The notes beneath the pieces were generated by a model that was not told the origin of the DNA, searched no databases, and saw only the letters and a list, made by a program, of their open reading frames with translations. The translations under genes and the position numbers were made by a program. From a bacterium (lineage in GTDB: Bacteria; Hydrogenedentota; Hydrogenedentia; Hydrogenedentiales; SLHB01), in contig JAAEQP010001135.1 of NCBI GenBank assembly GCA_024231375.1, positions 1-40,358 on the forward strand: DNA of 40,358 nucleotides, given 5' to 3'. Positions 7,487 through 16,238 of the stretch are shown piece by piece; positions within the stretch are counted from its first letter, which is position 1; every line of letters begins with the position of its first letter.

Positions 7487-8860
7487 CTATTCCAACACCG
7501 CCAACATCTCCTCAACCCGCGTGAACTTCTCGCGTGGCTTGCCCAGCGCCTCGCCCCGGGCCACCTCGGCGGCGTCGATTCGCTTCCAATCGTCGAAACT
7601 CACCACACGCACCCCGCGTCCCGCCAACAATCCAAGGACCGCGTCCGTATCCGGCGTCGCGCACGGCGCTAGGCTCTCGGCATCCGCCAGCAACGCCTTG
7701 GCCGTCGCCACGCTGTCGGGTTTGTTGTTCCCGATGATGCCCGAGGGTCCCCGCCCGATCCATCCCACCGCATAGAACCCCGGCACGACCTCTCCCCCGT
7801 CCGTCACACACCCGCCCTCGTTGGGGAACACACCGCGCCCCTCGTCAAACGGCACGCCGGGAATGGGAAGTCCTCGGTAGCCCACGCTACGGAAGAACAA
7901 GCCGCACGGCAGTTCCGTTGTCGCGCCGATCGGCGCCGCGCGCAGGTCGAAGGCCTCGCCCTCAAGCCGGTTCGTCTCCAGCACCACCCGTTCCACACGC
8001 CCTTCGCCTTCAAGGGCCACGGGACTCTGCAAGAAATGCAGGTGGAACCGTTTGCATTTGGCAGGCGCTTCCCGGCCAGCAAACTCCTCCAGCACGGCAA
8101 GATTCTTCGCCACGTGCCGGCTGGTGGCCTGCGCCAGTTCGGTCTGGCTCACGGGGTCCAGTACCAGCGATGCGGTATCCACCACCGGGTCGCAATCGGC
8201 CAGCACGCCGAACTCCTTGATCTCCGCCGTGGTGAACTTCGCCTGCACGGGCCCACGCCGGCCGATCATGTGAATCTCGCGCACGCGACTTTCGGCAAGG
8301 GCCTCCAGCGCATAGGACGCGATATCCGTCTCGCGCAGTTCGTCGACCGTCTTGGCCAGGATACGCGCCACGTCCACGGCCACGTTGCCTTGCCCCACAA
8401 TCACGGCCACTTCCTGGGACAAGTCAAACGTTCGGTCCGCGAAATCGGGATGGCCGTTGTACCATCCCACAAATTCGGTGGCCGTATGGCTGTTGGCCAA
8501 GTCCTCGCCGGGAATGTCCAAACGTCGGTCGGTTTCCGCGCCGCACGCGAAAATGACGGCATCGTAGTGCGCACGCAACTCGGGGACAGTGATGTCGTTC
8601 CCCACGGTGACGTTCCCCAGAAACGCGAATCCTTCCTTGGCTGCAATGCGGTCGTACACCTTGGTGACGCTCTTGATCTTGAAGTGGTCCGGCGCCACCC
8701 CGCCCCGAACCAAGCCGTAGGGCGTCGGCAACCGGTCGATCATGTCTACGGTCACCACGGAATCGGAACGAAACAAGGCCTCGGCGGCGTAGAACCCGCT
8801 CGGACCGCTCCCCACAATCGCCACCCGCAACGGGCGATCGGGACTCCCCAGACTGCTCAT
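7487..8860 (-). CDS. FAD/NADPH-dependent ferredoxin reductase, adrenodoxin reductase/FprA type
   Basis: The enzyme would pass electrons between NADPH and a ferredoxin in the cytoplasm. The 457-residue length fits the adrenodoxin reductase/FprA family. The FAD-binding motif is GSGPSG (17-22); [13 protein letters not shown] (48-60) is a family hallmark; the NADPH motif is GQGNVA (156-161) followed by RRGP; the C-terminal FAD contact is [14 protein letters not shown]. The ATG at 8860 begins directly before the FAD motif and has GGAG nine bases upstream; the open frame extends to 8944, but that Arg-rich extension is unlikely. It is the third gene of an operon behind yjbQ, with a 104-base gap containing GC-rich hairpins. 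No ferredoxin gene is nearby. Glutamate synthase small subunits are related but carry cysteine clusters that are missing here. Confidence 0.88.
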   Translation of the reverse strand: MSSLGSPDRPLRVAIVGSGPSGFYAAEALFRSDSVVTVDMIDRLPTPYGLVRGGVAPDHFKIKSVTKVYDRIAAKEGFAFLGNVTVGNDITVPELRAHYDAVIFACGAETDRRLDIPGEDLANSHTATEFVGWYNGHPDFADRTFDLSQEVAVIVGQGNVAVDVARILAKTVDELRETDIASYALEALAESRVREIHMIGRRGPVQAKFTTAEIKEFGVLADCDPVVDTASLVLDPVSQTELAQATSRHVAKNLAVLEEFAGREAPAKCKRFHLHFLQSPVALEGEGRVERVVLETNRLEGEAFDLRAAPIGATTELPCGLFFRSVGYRGLPIPGVPFDEGRGVFPNEGGCVTDGGEVVPGFYAVGWIGRGPSGIIGNNKPDSVATAKALLADAESLAPCATPDTDAVLGLLAGRGVRVVSFDDWKRIDAAEVARGEALGKPREKFTRVEEMLAVLE

Positions 8861-8964
8861 TTCCTGCTTTCTCCTACTGCGAAGGATTCGCCCGTTCCAT
8901 CTCATGCACCGACTTCGTCGTCGGCGCCGCGCCGACCGGGTCATCCGGGGCCGCCGCGCGCGGC

Positions 8965-9378
8965 CTATTCACCCATGACCTTGATGACCAGCCGTTTTCG
9001 GCGCTTTCCGTCGAATTCGGCGTAATACACCTGTTGCCAGGGACCCAGGTCCAACCGTCCGTCGGTGATTGGCACGATCACCTCGTGGTGAATAATGAGG
9101 CTCTTGAGGTGCGAATCGCCGTTGGTCTCGCCGGTCCGGTGATGCCGGTAATCCGGGTTGAACGGCGCAAGTCCTTCGAGCCACTCGTCGATGTCCTGGA
9201 TCAGGCCGGATTCGGCGTCGTTCACGTACACTCCGGCCGTGATGTGCATGGCACTGACCAGCACCATCCCTTCCTGGATCCCGCTCTTCTCCACCACTTT
9301 CTCAACATCACCGGTGATATTGATATATTCCCGATGCCGTTTCGTGTCGAATACCATGTACTCCGTCGCAAACTTCAT
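8965..9378 (-). CDS. yjbQ: YjbQ/UPF0047 family protein
   Basis: The 137-residue protein matches this small cytoplasmic family at full length. Conserved positions include His45 and Thr47 in SAMHITAGV, Asn53 and Glu56 in VNDAESG, the cluster from His79 to His90 with [15 protein letters not shown] (111-116) and EFDGKRRKR near the end. Some members show low thiamine-phosphate synthase activity in other bacteria, but the physiological role is not settled. The ATG overlaps the stop codon of the upstream gene in an ATGA junction and has GGAGGAG five bases before it, which shows tight translational coupling. Confidence 0.92.
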   Translation of the reverse strand: MKFATEYMVFDTKRHREYINITGDVEKVVEKSGIQEGMVLVSAMHITAGVYVNDAESGLIQDIDEWLEGLAPFNPDYRHHRTGETNGDSHLKSLIIHHEVIVPITDGRLDLGPWQQVYYAEFDGKRRKRLVIKVMGE

Positions 9379-10352
9379 TGATTCTCCTCCGAACCGGGTT
9401 CTTCATCGTCCGTGATCAGTTCCACGCCGATGACGCTCTTGATACTCATGGGCACCATGACTTCCTCTTCTCCGCCGGGAACGCCGGCCATACGAACCGT
9501 GCCGGACACCTCCTGCTCAAGCTTGCTCTCCGTGGTCAGCCCATTCTCCACAGACAGGACCATGGTGCCCTTCTGGTCGCCCTTCAGGTCATAGAACATC
9601 GTCATGGGCCCCATTTGGGTCCCTTTCTCGTCGGATAAGGACTTCAACTTACCCAGGACGTCCAGTGTGACGCGTCCGTCCTCGATGGCCTTCACCGTGT
9701 ACTTCGTGTCGGTCACCATTGGTAGCCCCAGTTCCACCTCCATTTTGTGGTCCCACGAGTCGCCAACGCCGACAGGTTCCTTCGGCAGAACGTTCAGCAG
9801 CTTCTCCATGGTCTTCTCTTGCGCTTCGTCGCCGAACTGGCCCTTCATCTGCTGCAGCATCGCCCCCTCGGGGCCCGCCGATGCCGCCATTTCCTCGAAC
9901 ATCTTGTCGGCGCCTTTCACATCCGACACGTCGCCGTCGGGATGGATCTTCATGGTGATGGTTTTGCCCACCATCGCGCGAAGCGCACCCATCCCCGCCG
10001 GATCCGTCTCGGGATCCTTCGTGGAGTCGAATTGGATGCCGCCCGGCATGCCCATGCCATCCATCGACATCTTGAAGGCGTCGTAGGTGAGTTCGACATC
10101 GGCCGTGCCGTCGTCCGCGATGCCCGTGACCCGCTGGACATACTCGGTGATGATGGTCTGCACCATCGTCATCTTCGATCCCATGACCTCCTGGTTGATA
10201 TCCTGAGCGGCCGTCATCCGGTATTTGAAGACGTCGCCCTCCACAAATTTCAGCTTCAGTTGAACCTTCTCGGCGCCGTGTGCCGTGGCCGCAGCCGCCG
10301 CAACGCACGCCATAACCAACGCTACAAGTAGCAATCGTCGAGTGGACTTCAT
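9375..10352 (-). CDS. Exported DUF6263-like protein
   Basis: This 325-residue protein has a signal peptide (about 1-26, ending ATAHGA) followed by a predicted beta-rich domain. The order of motifs ([15 protein letters not shown], then [16 protein letters not shown], then [12 protein letters not shown] and a late ESKLEQEV segment) resembles exported DUF6263-type proteins of planctomycete-like bacteria, whose function is unknown. No catalytic motif is visible. Methionine is frequent in the middle ([11 protein letters not shown]). GGGGAGA lies eight bases before the ATG, and a promoter with an extended -10 lies 80 bases upstream. It is first in the operon with yjbQ and the ferredoxin reductase; why an exported protein is coupled to those two is unclear. 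Confidence 0.7.
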   Translation of the reverse strand: MKSTRRLLLVALVMACVAAAAATAHGAEKVQLKLKFVEGDVFKYRMTAAQDINQEVMGSKMTMVQTIITEYVQRVTGIADDGTADVELTYDAFKMSMDGMGMPGGIQFDSTKDPETDPAGMGALRAMVGKTITMKIHPDGDVSDVKGADKMFEEMAASAGPEGAMLQQMKGQFGDEAQEKTMEKLLNVLPKEPVGVGDSWDHKMEVELGLPMVTDTKYTVKAIEDGRVTLDVLGKLKSLSDEKGTQMGPMTMFYDLKGDQKGTMVLSVENGLTTESKLEQEVSGTVRMAGVPGGEEEVMVPMSIKSVIGVELITDDEEPGSEENQ

Positions 10353-10439
10353 AGTGGAATCTCCCCTGTTGCCGGGCCGTGATACGCGTTAGGGCATGCC
10401 CCTCGCGAGGACTCCCATCACCCCGCCGCGTGGACGGCG

Positions 10440-10448
10440 ATTATAACA
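10440..10448 (-). promoter_or_regulatory. Extended -10 promoter of the DUF6263-yjbQ-reductase operon
   Basis: The minus strand reads TGTTATAAT, a perfect extended -10 element, with no clear -35 hexamer upstream. Transcription should begin near 10433 and give a leader of about 80 bases. Confidence 0.55.
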
Positions 10449-10536
10449 TGGCCCGGCGTGGGGCACGCGGGCGTGCTGGAGCCTGCCCAGGGCAACCGCA
10501 CTTGACCGGACCGTCGTGGCTATGTGGTCTCGCAAG

Positions 10537-10636
10537 GTGTGCCACCTTCAAGCGGCCGCTTGTGGGTGTCAGGATTCACGATGGGCAGCCATCCCGTAGT
10601 CTGAAGACACCCACAACAGTGTTGTGGGTGGCACAC
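10537..10636. repeat. 100-base nested cruciform with two competing pairings
   Basis: Outer arms GTGTGCCACC (10537-10546) and GGTGGCACAC (10627-10636) are perfect. Inside, TTGTGGGTGTC (10560-10570) pairs with GACACCCACAA (10606-10616), and GATGG/CCATC (10580-10593) forms a small inner hairpin. The same segment CACCCACAAC (10608-10617) can instead pair with GTTGTGGGTG (10621-10630) across a 3-base loop. It lies in the 468-base gap between two divergent operons. It may be a mobile-type repeat or a structured leader; no reading frame is supported here. Confidence 0.65.
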
Positions 10637-10820
10637 TTGGGATGACTGGGTGATCGCGTGAATGATCTGCTGAGCCTAAGCACCAACGCGCCAGACCATG
10701 AACGATTAGGTACGATTGGCCCGGGCCCGCTCTTGCTTCTCGCGTTCGGCCCCGCTAGGCTCATGTATCAAGTCAGCAACGGCACGCGGGGGAAGCGAAC
10801 GGGCCCAGGAGTACGACACC

Positions 10821-11903
10821 ATGCCCTTTCGAGTCATCCAGGTCGGCACCGGCGGCTGGGGCGCCAGTTGGTGCGCCGATTTCCTGCCGCCCAATATCGC
10901 CGATGGCCTGATCGAGGTGGTCGCTGCGGTGGATGCCAATGTCGACGCTCTAGCCAATGCACGCACTCATCTCGGTCTGCGCGACGACCAATGCTACACG
11001 GACCTCGCCAAGGCCCTCGACGAGAACCCCGCGGACTTCTGCACGGTGGTCGTGCCGCCCGCGCACCACGAAGCCGTCGTCGACGCCGCACTGGCCCACG
11101 ATCTGCACATTCTGTCCGAGAAACCCATCGCCGATTCGCTGGAGGCGTCGATTCGCATTGCGGACAAGGTGTGCAACGCCAGCAAGAAGATGGGCGTCAC
11201 CATGAGCCATCGATTCCGACAAGACATCACGTCCTTGCGCAAGCTGGTCCGCTCCGGTGACTGTGGCCCCTTGGACTACGCCGTCATGCGGTTCACGTGC
11301 AACTGCCGCAAGCGCGGCCGATGGGGTGCGTTCCGTCACGAAATCCCAGACCCCTTGATGGTCGAAGGTTCCGTGCATCATCTCGATCTGCTGGCCGACC
11401 TCGTGGGCGCGAAGTGCGACACCCTGTATGCTCAGACCTGGAACCCCTCGTGGGGAGAGTTCGCGGGCGATTCCCAGGGACTCGTGACCATGCAATTCGA
11501 GAACGGCGCCCGCGCCCTGTACGAAGGAGCCAAAACCAACGCGGCGGGCTTGAACTGGTGGGGACAGGAGTACATCCGCGCGGAATGCGAACAGTCTACG
11601 CTGGTGCTTTCATGGCAGGAACTGGAGCGATTCAACTTCGCCGCGTCCGATGACAGTCTGTCGCGCCGGGAAGGGTCGGGCGACACGGTGCCGCTACTCA
11701 ACCAACCGAAATGGGCCAACACATGGCTCATCGAGCAGTTTGTCCGGTGGCTGGATGGTGGACCGCCCATGGAGACCAACGTGGAAGACAACCTGCAATC
11801 CGTGGCATTGGTGTTCGCCGCCATTGAGAGTAGTCGGACGGGCCAACCGGTCCGCGTACAGGAGTATCTGGAGCAAGCCCGCCGCGCTGTCGCGTCGGCG
11901 TGA
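10821..11903 (+). CDS. Gfo/Idh/MocA family oxidoreductase, cytoplasmic
   Basis: The family contains NAD(P)-dependent dehydrogenases acting mostly on sugars, inositols and their derivatives. The 360-residue product has a dinucleotide-binding fold starting VIQVGTGGWG (5-14), the hallmark SEKP segment (Glu100-Lys101-Pro102) and a C-terminal beta-rich domain with EGSVHHLDLL as the likely substrate site. There is no signal peptide, unlike the two related genes at 14287 and 32929. AGGAG lies nine bases before the ATG. The ThuA gene follows after only 15 bases, so they form one operon; ThuA and Gfo/Idh/MocA genes are often neighbours in sugar-using bacteria. The substrate cannot be told from sequence. 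Confidence 0.9.
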   Translation: MPFRVIQVGTGGWGASWCADFLPPNIADGLIEVVAAVDANVDALANARTHLGLRDDQCYTDLAKALDENPADFCTVVVPPAHHEAVVDAALAHDLHILSEKPIADSLEASIRIADKVCNASKKMGVTMSHRFRQDITSLRKLVRSGDCGPLDYAVMRFTCNCRKRGRWGAFRHEIPDPLMVEGSVHHLDLLADLVGAKCDTLYAQTWNPSWGEFAGDSQGLVTMQFENGARALYEGAKTNAAGLNWWGQEYIRAECEQSTLVLSWQELERFNFAASDDSLSRREGSGDTVPLLNQPKWANTWLIEQFVRWLDGGPPMETNVEDNLQSVALVFAAIESSRTGQPVRVQEYLEQARRAVASA

Positions 11904-11918
11904 GCGAGGAGGAGTACC

Positions 11919-12587
11919 ATGTCCAGTATGCCCAATGACGACAAACTGAAGATTGCCGTGGTGACCGGTCAGCACCCCTTTGACGTGCCGGGGTTCCACG
12001 CCGTCTTCCGTAGCTATGCCAACATGGATTGCTACATTCAGCATATGGAGGACTTCGTGTCCGACGCGGCCGGAGTTCGCGATGAGTACGACGCGGTGGT
12101 GTTCTACAACTTTCACCAGGCCACGCCCGGAAACGAAACCGATTGGTGGGACGAGAGCCTGAAGGGGGCCTTGGAACGTCTCGGCGACACGGACCAGGGC
12201 ATCTTCATCCTCCATCACGCCGTCCTGGCCTTTCCGCAATGGTCCGTTTGGCAGGAAATCGTGGGCGTCGACGGCACGTCGTTCGAGTACTATATCGGCG
12301 AAACGTTGCGCATCGACGTGCCCAACGCCGAACACCCCATCACCAACGGCTTGTCCTCGTGGGAGATGAAGGACGAGACCTACAAGATGGCTGAGCCGGG
12401 GGATGATTCCGAGGTGCTGCTGACCACCAACCACCCCAAGAGTCTCAAGTCCATTGCGTGGACCCGGCAGTACAAGAACGCGCGCGTCCTCTGCCTCCAA
12501 TCGGGACATGACAACGAGACCTTCGTGGTGCCCGAGTTTCGTACCGTCGTCGAGCGCGGCATCGAATGGTGCGCGGGGAGGTTGTAG
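11919..12587 (+). CDS. ThuA-like (trehalose utilisation) domain protein
   Basis: The 222-residue protein matches the ThuA family, which has a class I glutamine amidotransferase-like fold, and is the usual length. Visible family features are the opening strand KIAVVTGQHPFDVPGF, the DAVVFYNFH strand, GIFILHHAVLAFP in the middle and ARVLCLQSGHDNETF near the end. There is no signal peptide, so it should act in the cytoplasm. GGAGGAG lies shortly before the ATG. Members are linked to disaccharide and 3-keto-sugar metabolism, and its pairing with a Gfo/Idh/MocA gene suggests the two act on the same sugar; that is inference from context. Confidence 0.88.
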   Translation: MSSMPNDDKLKIAVVTGQHPFDVPGFHAVFRSYANMDCYIQHMEDFVSDAAGVRDEYDAVVFYNFHQATPGNETDWWDESLKGALERLGDTDQGIFILHHAVLAFPQWSVWQEIVGVDGTSFEYYIGETLRIDVPNAEHPITNGLSSWEMKDETYKMAEPGDDSEVLLTTNHPKSLKSIAWTRQYKNARVLCLQSGHDNETFVVPEFRTVVERGIEWCAGRL

Positions 12588-12608
12588 CGAAAGCGGTAGG
12601 CATCACTC

Positions 12609-12692
12609 CGTCATGCTGAGCGCCAGCGAAGCATCTCACACTCCAGGATAGTCCATGGGTGAACGAGATCCTTCGCGTTGCTCAGGATGACG
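12609..12692. repeat. Imperfect inverted repeat of the TCATCCTGAGCGAAG type
   Basis: The left arm 12609-12637 (CGTCATGCTGAGC, then GCGAAGCATCTC) is the near reverse complement of the right arm 12665-12692 (GAGATCCTTCGC, then GCTCAGGATGACG). Similar sequence is dispersed in many bacterial genomes. It sits just behind the ThuA gene, so it may act as a transcript-end hairpin, although no T-run follows. Confidence 0.65.
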
Positions 12693-12993
12693 GGGTTGGA
12701 AGAATGGCTCGCGGGGAGGCTGGGTCCGACGGGGACAGTCTCGTCTCGCTCGCGGACTTGCTCGCTTGGTACAGTGGGGCTGTTGAGAAAGTTGCAGCCC
12801 CGATGATCTCAGTTCCACGGACAGACACCGCCTCCACGTCATCCCGAGAGCGTGTGAATTATTCGGACATTTCCGCGAAGGCTCTGAGAGTGCCAAGAAT
12901 CGGCTTCGGAGATTGCCCGAGATTCGACGATCTCATCATCGATTGACATCAAGGCACCCCCGTTTCTTGCCCATGCGGTCAAGACTGCCATTT
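12693..12993. other. Non-coding spacer with a fragment of a dispersed repeat
   Basis: No gene is supported. At 12728-12739 GACGGGGACAGT, and at 12771-12786 ACAGTGGGGCTGTTGA, match parts of the left terminal repeat of the element at 34373-34595, so this looks like a decayed or partial copy. The remainder shows no clear structure. Confidence 0.45.
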
Positions 12994-13084
12994 CTTCACG
13001 CGCTCCGAGCGAAGTCGAGGGATCTCTTGCGGGTAAGCGCTTGCCGATGAGAGATCCCTCGACTTCGCTCGGGATGACGTGAAG
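12994..13084. repeat. Long, nearly perfect inverted repeat
   Basis: The core arms at 13005-13027 and 13050-13072 are perfectly complementary over 23 bases; the right arm contains GATCCCTCGACTTCGCTC. A 22-base loop separates them. Outer arms CTTCACG (12994-13000) and CGTGAAG (13078-13084) extend the structure. It lies 123 bases beyond the stop codon of the UroD-like gene and ends in the same GGATGACG motif as the repeat at 12609-12692. Confidence 0.75.
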
Positions 13085-13206
13085 GTGGCGTTTCATTGGA
13101 AAGCGTCGAACTGCCGCCCAGCGACACGACAGATCCTTCCGAGCGGGGTAGGCCAAGACCCGGTTTCCTCCGCCCGTGAACTCCATCGAGAACCTATGTA
13201 GACCAT

Positions 13207-14268
13207 TCATCTGTAAACTCCGCACTCCCGAATCGTCTCAAACATAGCCACAACGTTTTCGACCGGTGTTTCTTCAAGAATGGTGTCGTGACTGGCCCCG
13301 GCGATGTAACCGCCGCCGGGTTTCATGGTGTCCAGCACCTCGCACGTGGTGCGACGGACTGAATCCGACGTGCCCTCGATCAGCACATGATGGGAATCGA
13401 TGGCGCCGTTGAACACCATCTCGTCGCCGAACGCCTGCTTCAGCTCGTCCAGTTCCATGCCACGACACGATGGTTGCACGGCATGGATAGCGTCGATGCC
13501 GGCTTCGATGAACATGGGGATGAGTTCCGCCACGCCGCCGCAGCAGTGCATCATGACCTTGAGCCCATGGTCGCGTCCGAGGCTCGCGAGCCGCTTGAGA
13601 TGGGGAAACAGGAATCGGTGGAACATGGCCTCGCCTACGATTGGCCCGGTCTGGGTTCCGAAATCGTTCCCGAAGAAGAAGATGTCGATGACGTCCGCAG
13701 CGGCCGCGAAGATGCGTTCGCTGGAACCCGCGTAGTAGTCGACGATATGCCCCAATAGCGCATCGACGGAGTTGGGATCCTCATACATGCGCACCATCAG
13801 ATCTTCCATGCCCACAAGGTCGATCGCATCGTGCCAGAAGGGCGACCAGTCGCCGCCCAGGATGGCGTATTCGCCTTTCCACACCAGGGCCGCGTCGCGC
13901 ACGCTGCTCGCGTCCACATCCGACGGGTCGGGCCATGGGTATTCGTGAATCGCGTCCAGGTCTGCGCCCGCCAAGGGATGGTCAATAGGTTGGCCGTAGC
14001 CCAGCCCTTCGCGTTCCACTCCGAAGATGGTTCGGTATGTCGCGTTCGGATGGGATGGCGCTACGACAGGACCCGCGTATTCCGCAAAGACGCGCCTGAA
14101 GTCGTCGCCCAGGAACTCGCGTAGCGGTTCATCGTCGAACCCGAGTGCGATCTTCGCCTTCGCCCAGAATTCGGGCGACGCGCCGCACCACGCAGGCACA
14201 CGGTCCGCTTCTTCGTGGGCGAAGGCGGTCAGCACGCGTTCTCGCGGCGTGTAGCCCAAGGATTTCAT
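13207..14268 (-). CDS. Uroporphyrinogen decarboxylase-family protein (methyltransferase-like branch)
   Basis: The 353-residue protein has the UroD-type barrel. It begins TPRERVLTAFAHEEADRVP, the pattern of the MtaA/CmuA-like branch rather than of true HemE. HCCGG (241-245) is a likely zinc or substrate site, FFFGNDFGTQTGP (197-209) and IDAIHAVQPSCRGMEL follow, and the C-terminus has GGGYIAGASHDT. Members of this branch transfer methyl groups or act in catabolism, and haem synthesis is not implied. AGGAGG directly abuts the ATG, which is too close for normal initiation, so the TTG four codons later might be used. It follows a Tat-type oxidoreductase gene by 18 bases in one operon. Substrate unknown. 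Confidence 0.85.
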   Translation of the reverse strand: MKSLGYTPRERVLTAFAHEEADRVPAWCGASPEFWAKAKIALGFDDEPLREFLGDDFRRVFAEYAGPVVAPSHPNATYRTIFGVEREGLGYGQPIDHPLAGADLDAIHEYPWPDPSDVDASSVRDAALVWKGEYAILGGDWSPFWHDAIDLVGMEDLMVRMYEDPNSVDALLGHIVDYYAGSSERIFAAAADVIDIFFFGNDFGTQTGPIVGEAMFHRFLFPHLKRLASLGRDHGLKVMMHCCGGVAELIPMFIEAGIDAIHAVQPSCRGMELDELKQAFGDEMVFNGAIDSHHVLIEGTSDSVRRTTCEVLDTMKPGGGYIAGASHDTILEETPVENVVAMFETIRECGVYR

Positions 14269-14286
14269 CCTCCTCGCGGCGTTGGC

Positions 14287-15582
14287 CTACGACTCAAGCA
14301 CCCATGGCGCACGGTACGACGGCGACAGCATCTTCGAGGCCTCGGCGTCGCCGGCAATGCGTTCCTTCTTGGGGTTCCACTGGATCTTGCGGCCCGTGTA
14401 GATGGCGATGTTGCACAGGTGACCGACCGATGCCGACCGGTGTGCGACTTCGCATGGCGTGATCGTTTCTTCACGCGATTTCACGCAGTCGATGAAGTTC
14501 TTGAAGTGGTCGCGACTGTGATAGAGCCGGATTTCGTCGTCGCCGATCTGTTCGTCCAGGACGGTGGCCGGGTCGGCCTCGGTGACACTGCGCGTCACGA
14601 AGATCCAGCCATCGTCGCCGACCCACTTGGTGCCCATGGGGTACTTGCTGCCGATCTTGATGACCAGCCCGTCCTCGTAGGTGCAGGTGCAGTCATAGTC
14701 CGTTGGCGAGTTCCATAGCCCCTCGGTGGGAATCACGCCGGCGCCTTCCACGCTCACCGGACCCGTGTGGTCCAGCCCCATACCCCAGTGGGCGATGTCC
14801 AGGTGATGACCGACCCAGTCCATGATGCGGCCGCCGCCGTAGGCCATGATCCAGCGCCAGTTCTTGTGTACGCGGGCGGGACAGTACGGCGCTTCGGGCG
14901 CCGGTCCGAGCCAGCGGTCGTAGTCCAGTTCTTTCGGCGCGGGACGGAACTCGGTCTGGTCGCCGGTCTTGGCATAGTCCGAATAACCTTGCCCCAGACC
15001 GACCTCGATGTACTTCACCTTGCCAATGCGGCCGTTGCGCACCAGCTCCGCGGCATGGTGGAAGTTCTCGACGCTCCGCTGCCAACTGCCCGTCTGCCAG
15101 ATGCGCTTGTTGCGTTTCACGGCGTCGCAGATGGCGCGCCCCTCAACGAGGGTGTGAGCAAGGGGCTTCTCGCCGTAGATGTCGAGGCCCGCGTCGGCGG
15201 CGGCGATGGCCGGGATGGCGTGCCAATGGTCGGGCAACGCGATGCTGACGGCGTCCAAATCCGTGCGCGCAAGGAGATCCTCGAAACGCGCGTAGGTGTC
15301 GCAATCCTCATTGTCATAGACCGCGTCGACCATCCGCTTATTTCGGGCGAGATGCGTCTCGTCCACGTCGCATACCGCCACAACCTGCACGTCCGCGTTC
15401 CCGAGAAACTGCTTCAGGTTGCCGGGGCCCTGCCACCCAAGCCCGATGGCGCCGAGTACCACGCGCTCGCTGGGTGCGGGACGGCCTTCCCGGCCCCGTG
15501 CGCAACCCGCGAGAATGGTGGGTCCGGCGACGGCGGCCGACGCGGCGGTGAGGAAATGCCTACGACTGATCTTCGCGGTCAT
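14287..15582 (-). CDS. Gfo/Idh/MocA oxidoreductase with twin-arginine signal peptide
   Basis: The 431-residue protein carries a Tat leader (SRRHFLTAAS, with a Cys at position 27 in LAGC that may be lipidated), so it should be exported folded with its cofactor. The Rossmann motif is GLGWQG (47-52), EKP is at 138-140, and the C-terminal half has DWVGHHLDIAHWG, a conserved segment of the exported planctomycete-type subfamily. The end VAHRSASVGHLCNIA is also typical. AAGGAG lies eight bases before the ATG. The following UroD-like gene starts 18 bases downstream. Known relatives act on sugars, with NAD(P) held tightly; its substrate here is unknown. Confidence 0.9.
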   Translation of the reverse strand: MTAKISRRHFLTAASAAVAGPTILAGCARGREGRPAPSERVVLGAIGLGWQGPGNLKQFLGNADVQVVAVCDVDETHLARNKRMVDAVYDNEDCDTYARFEDLLARTDLDAVSIALPDHWHAIPAIAAADAGLDIYGEKPLAHTLVEGRAICDAVKRNKRIWQTGSWQRSVENFHHAAELVRNGRIGKVKYIEVGLGQGYSDYAKTGDQTEFRPAPKELDYDRWLGPAPEAPYCPARVHKNWRWIMAYGGGRIMDWVGHHLDIAHWGMGLDHTGPVSVEGAGVIPTEGLWNSPTDYDCTCTYEDGLVIKIGSKYPMGTKWVGDDGWIFVTRSVTEADPATVLDEQIGDDEIRLYHSRDHFKNFIDCVKSREETITPCEVAHRSASVGHLCNIAIYTGRKIQWNPKKERIAGDAEASKMLSPSYRAPWVLES

Positions 15583-15760
15583 GGTTCAACTCCTTGATAG
15601 GTAATCGGATGGTGCGAGGCCGTACGCCTCCGCCCAGACCCCGATGATGCCCCATTCCCAGCACAAAATGCGAATCTGGGCATTCGCGGCTGCAGGTCCG
15701 CGGTGTTCAGGGGCGATGAGAATGGCGGTGTGGCAGGGAGCGGGTGTTGTCCCCGGAGTC

Positions 15761-16188
15761 GAACCCATCCGGGTTCGGTCGGGAAGGGGCTGGTACCCAG
15801 GGTAGGCGCGCGTCCGAGGACGGACACATGCGCCAACCCTGGGCTTTGAGTGTCGAACCCTCCGGGTTCGGACAGATTGTGCAAAACGCCGCACAAGGGA
15901 AGCCCAATCAGTGCGCGAGGTCGCCTTGGAAGGCTGTGCGGGGTTCTTTCAGAACCCTTCGGAGGCGTGGCGTTGGGCCCAGGCCTCGCCTCAACGGCCC
16001 CGAGCCCTGGGCGTCGAACCCTCCGGGTTCTCTCAAACGCAGGCGAGGTGCCAACGGATGGACACCTCATCTGGACAGCTCAACCCGTCAGGGTTGGACA
16101 ATCAGAGCCCCAGGTTGGCGAACGTGCCTTCCGAGGCACGCGGCTACCTGGGGCCCACGAACGGAATTCTCAACAACCCGGAGGGTTG
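15761..16188. repeat. Three-fold array of palindrome - large stem-loop - palindrome units
   Basis: Small palindromes of the form GAACCC/GGGTTC or CAACCC/GGGTTG occur at 15761-15776, 15854-15870, 15941-15957, 16016-16030, 16081-16096 and 16174-16188. Three larger stem-loops lie between successive pairs: 15796-15843 (CCCAGGGTAGGCGC with GCGCCAACCCTGGG, 13 of 14 paired), 15977-16012 (GCCCAGG with CCTGGGC) and 16107-16154 (GCCCCAGGT with ACCTGGGGC). Units begin 180 and 140 bases apart. Extra hairpins lie at 15877-15896 and 16045-16068. Several palindromes are followed by GGACA. No gene occupies 15583-16238. Confidence 0.75.
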
Positions 16189-16238
16189 GACAGAGTCCTG
16201 GTAGAAGACTGCTCGGAGCGTTCTTCTAAACGGTGCTG

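Noticed and set aside
13207..14268. True haem-pathway uroporphyrinogen decarboxylase (HemE)
   Set aside because: The N-terminal pattern and the HCCGG motif fit the methyltransferase-like branch, and no haem gene is near.
15750..15780. tRNA-like T-arm on the minus strand (GGGTTCGACTCC)
   Set aside because: The flanking bases do not form a T-stem or an acceptor stem, and the sequence belongs to the palindrome array.
15761..16188. CRISPR array
   Set aside because: The palindromes differ in sequence, the spacing is irregular, larger stem-loops alternate with them and no cas gene is present.
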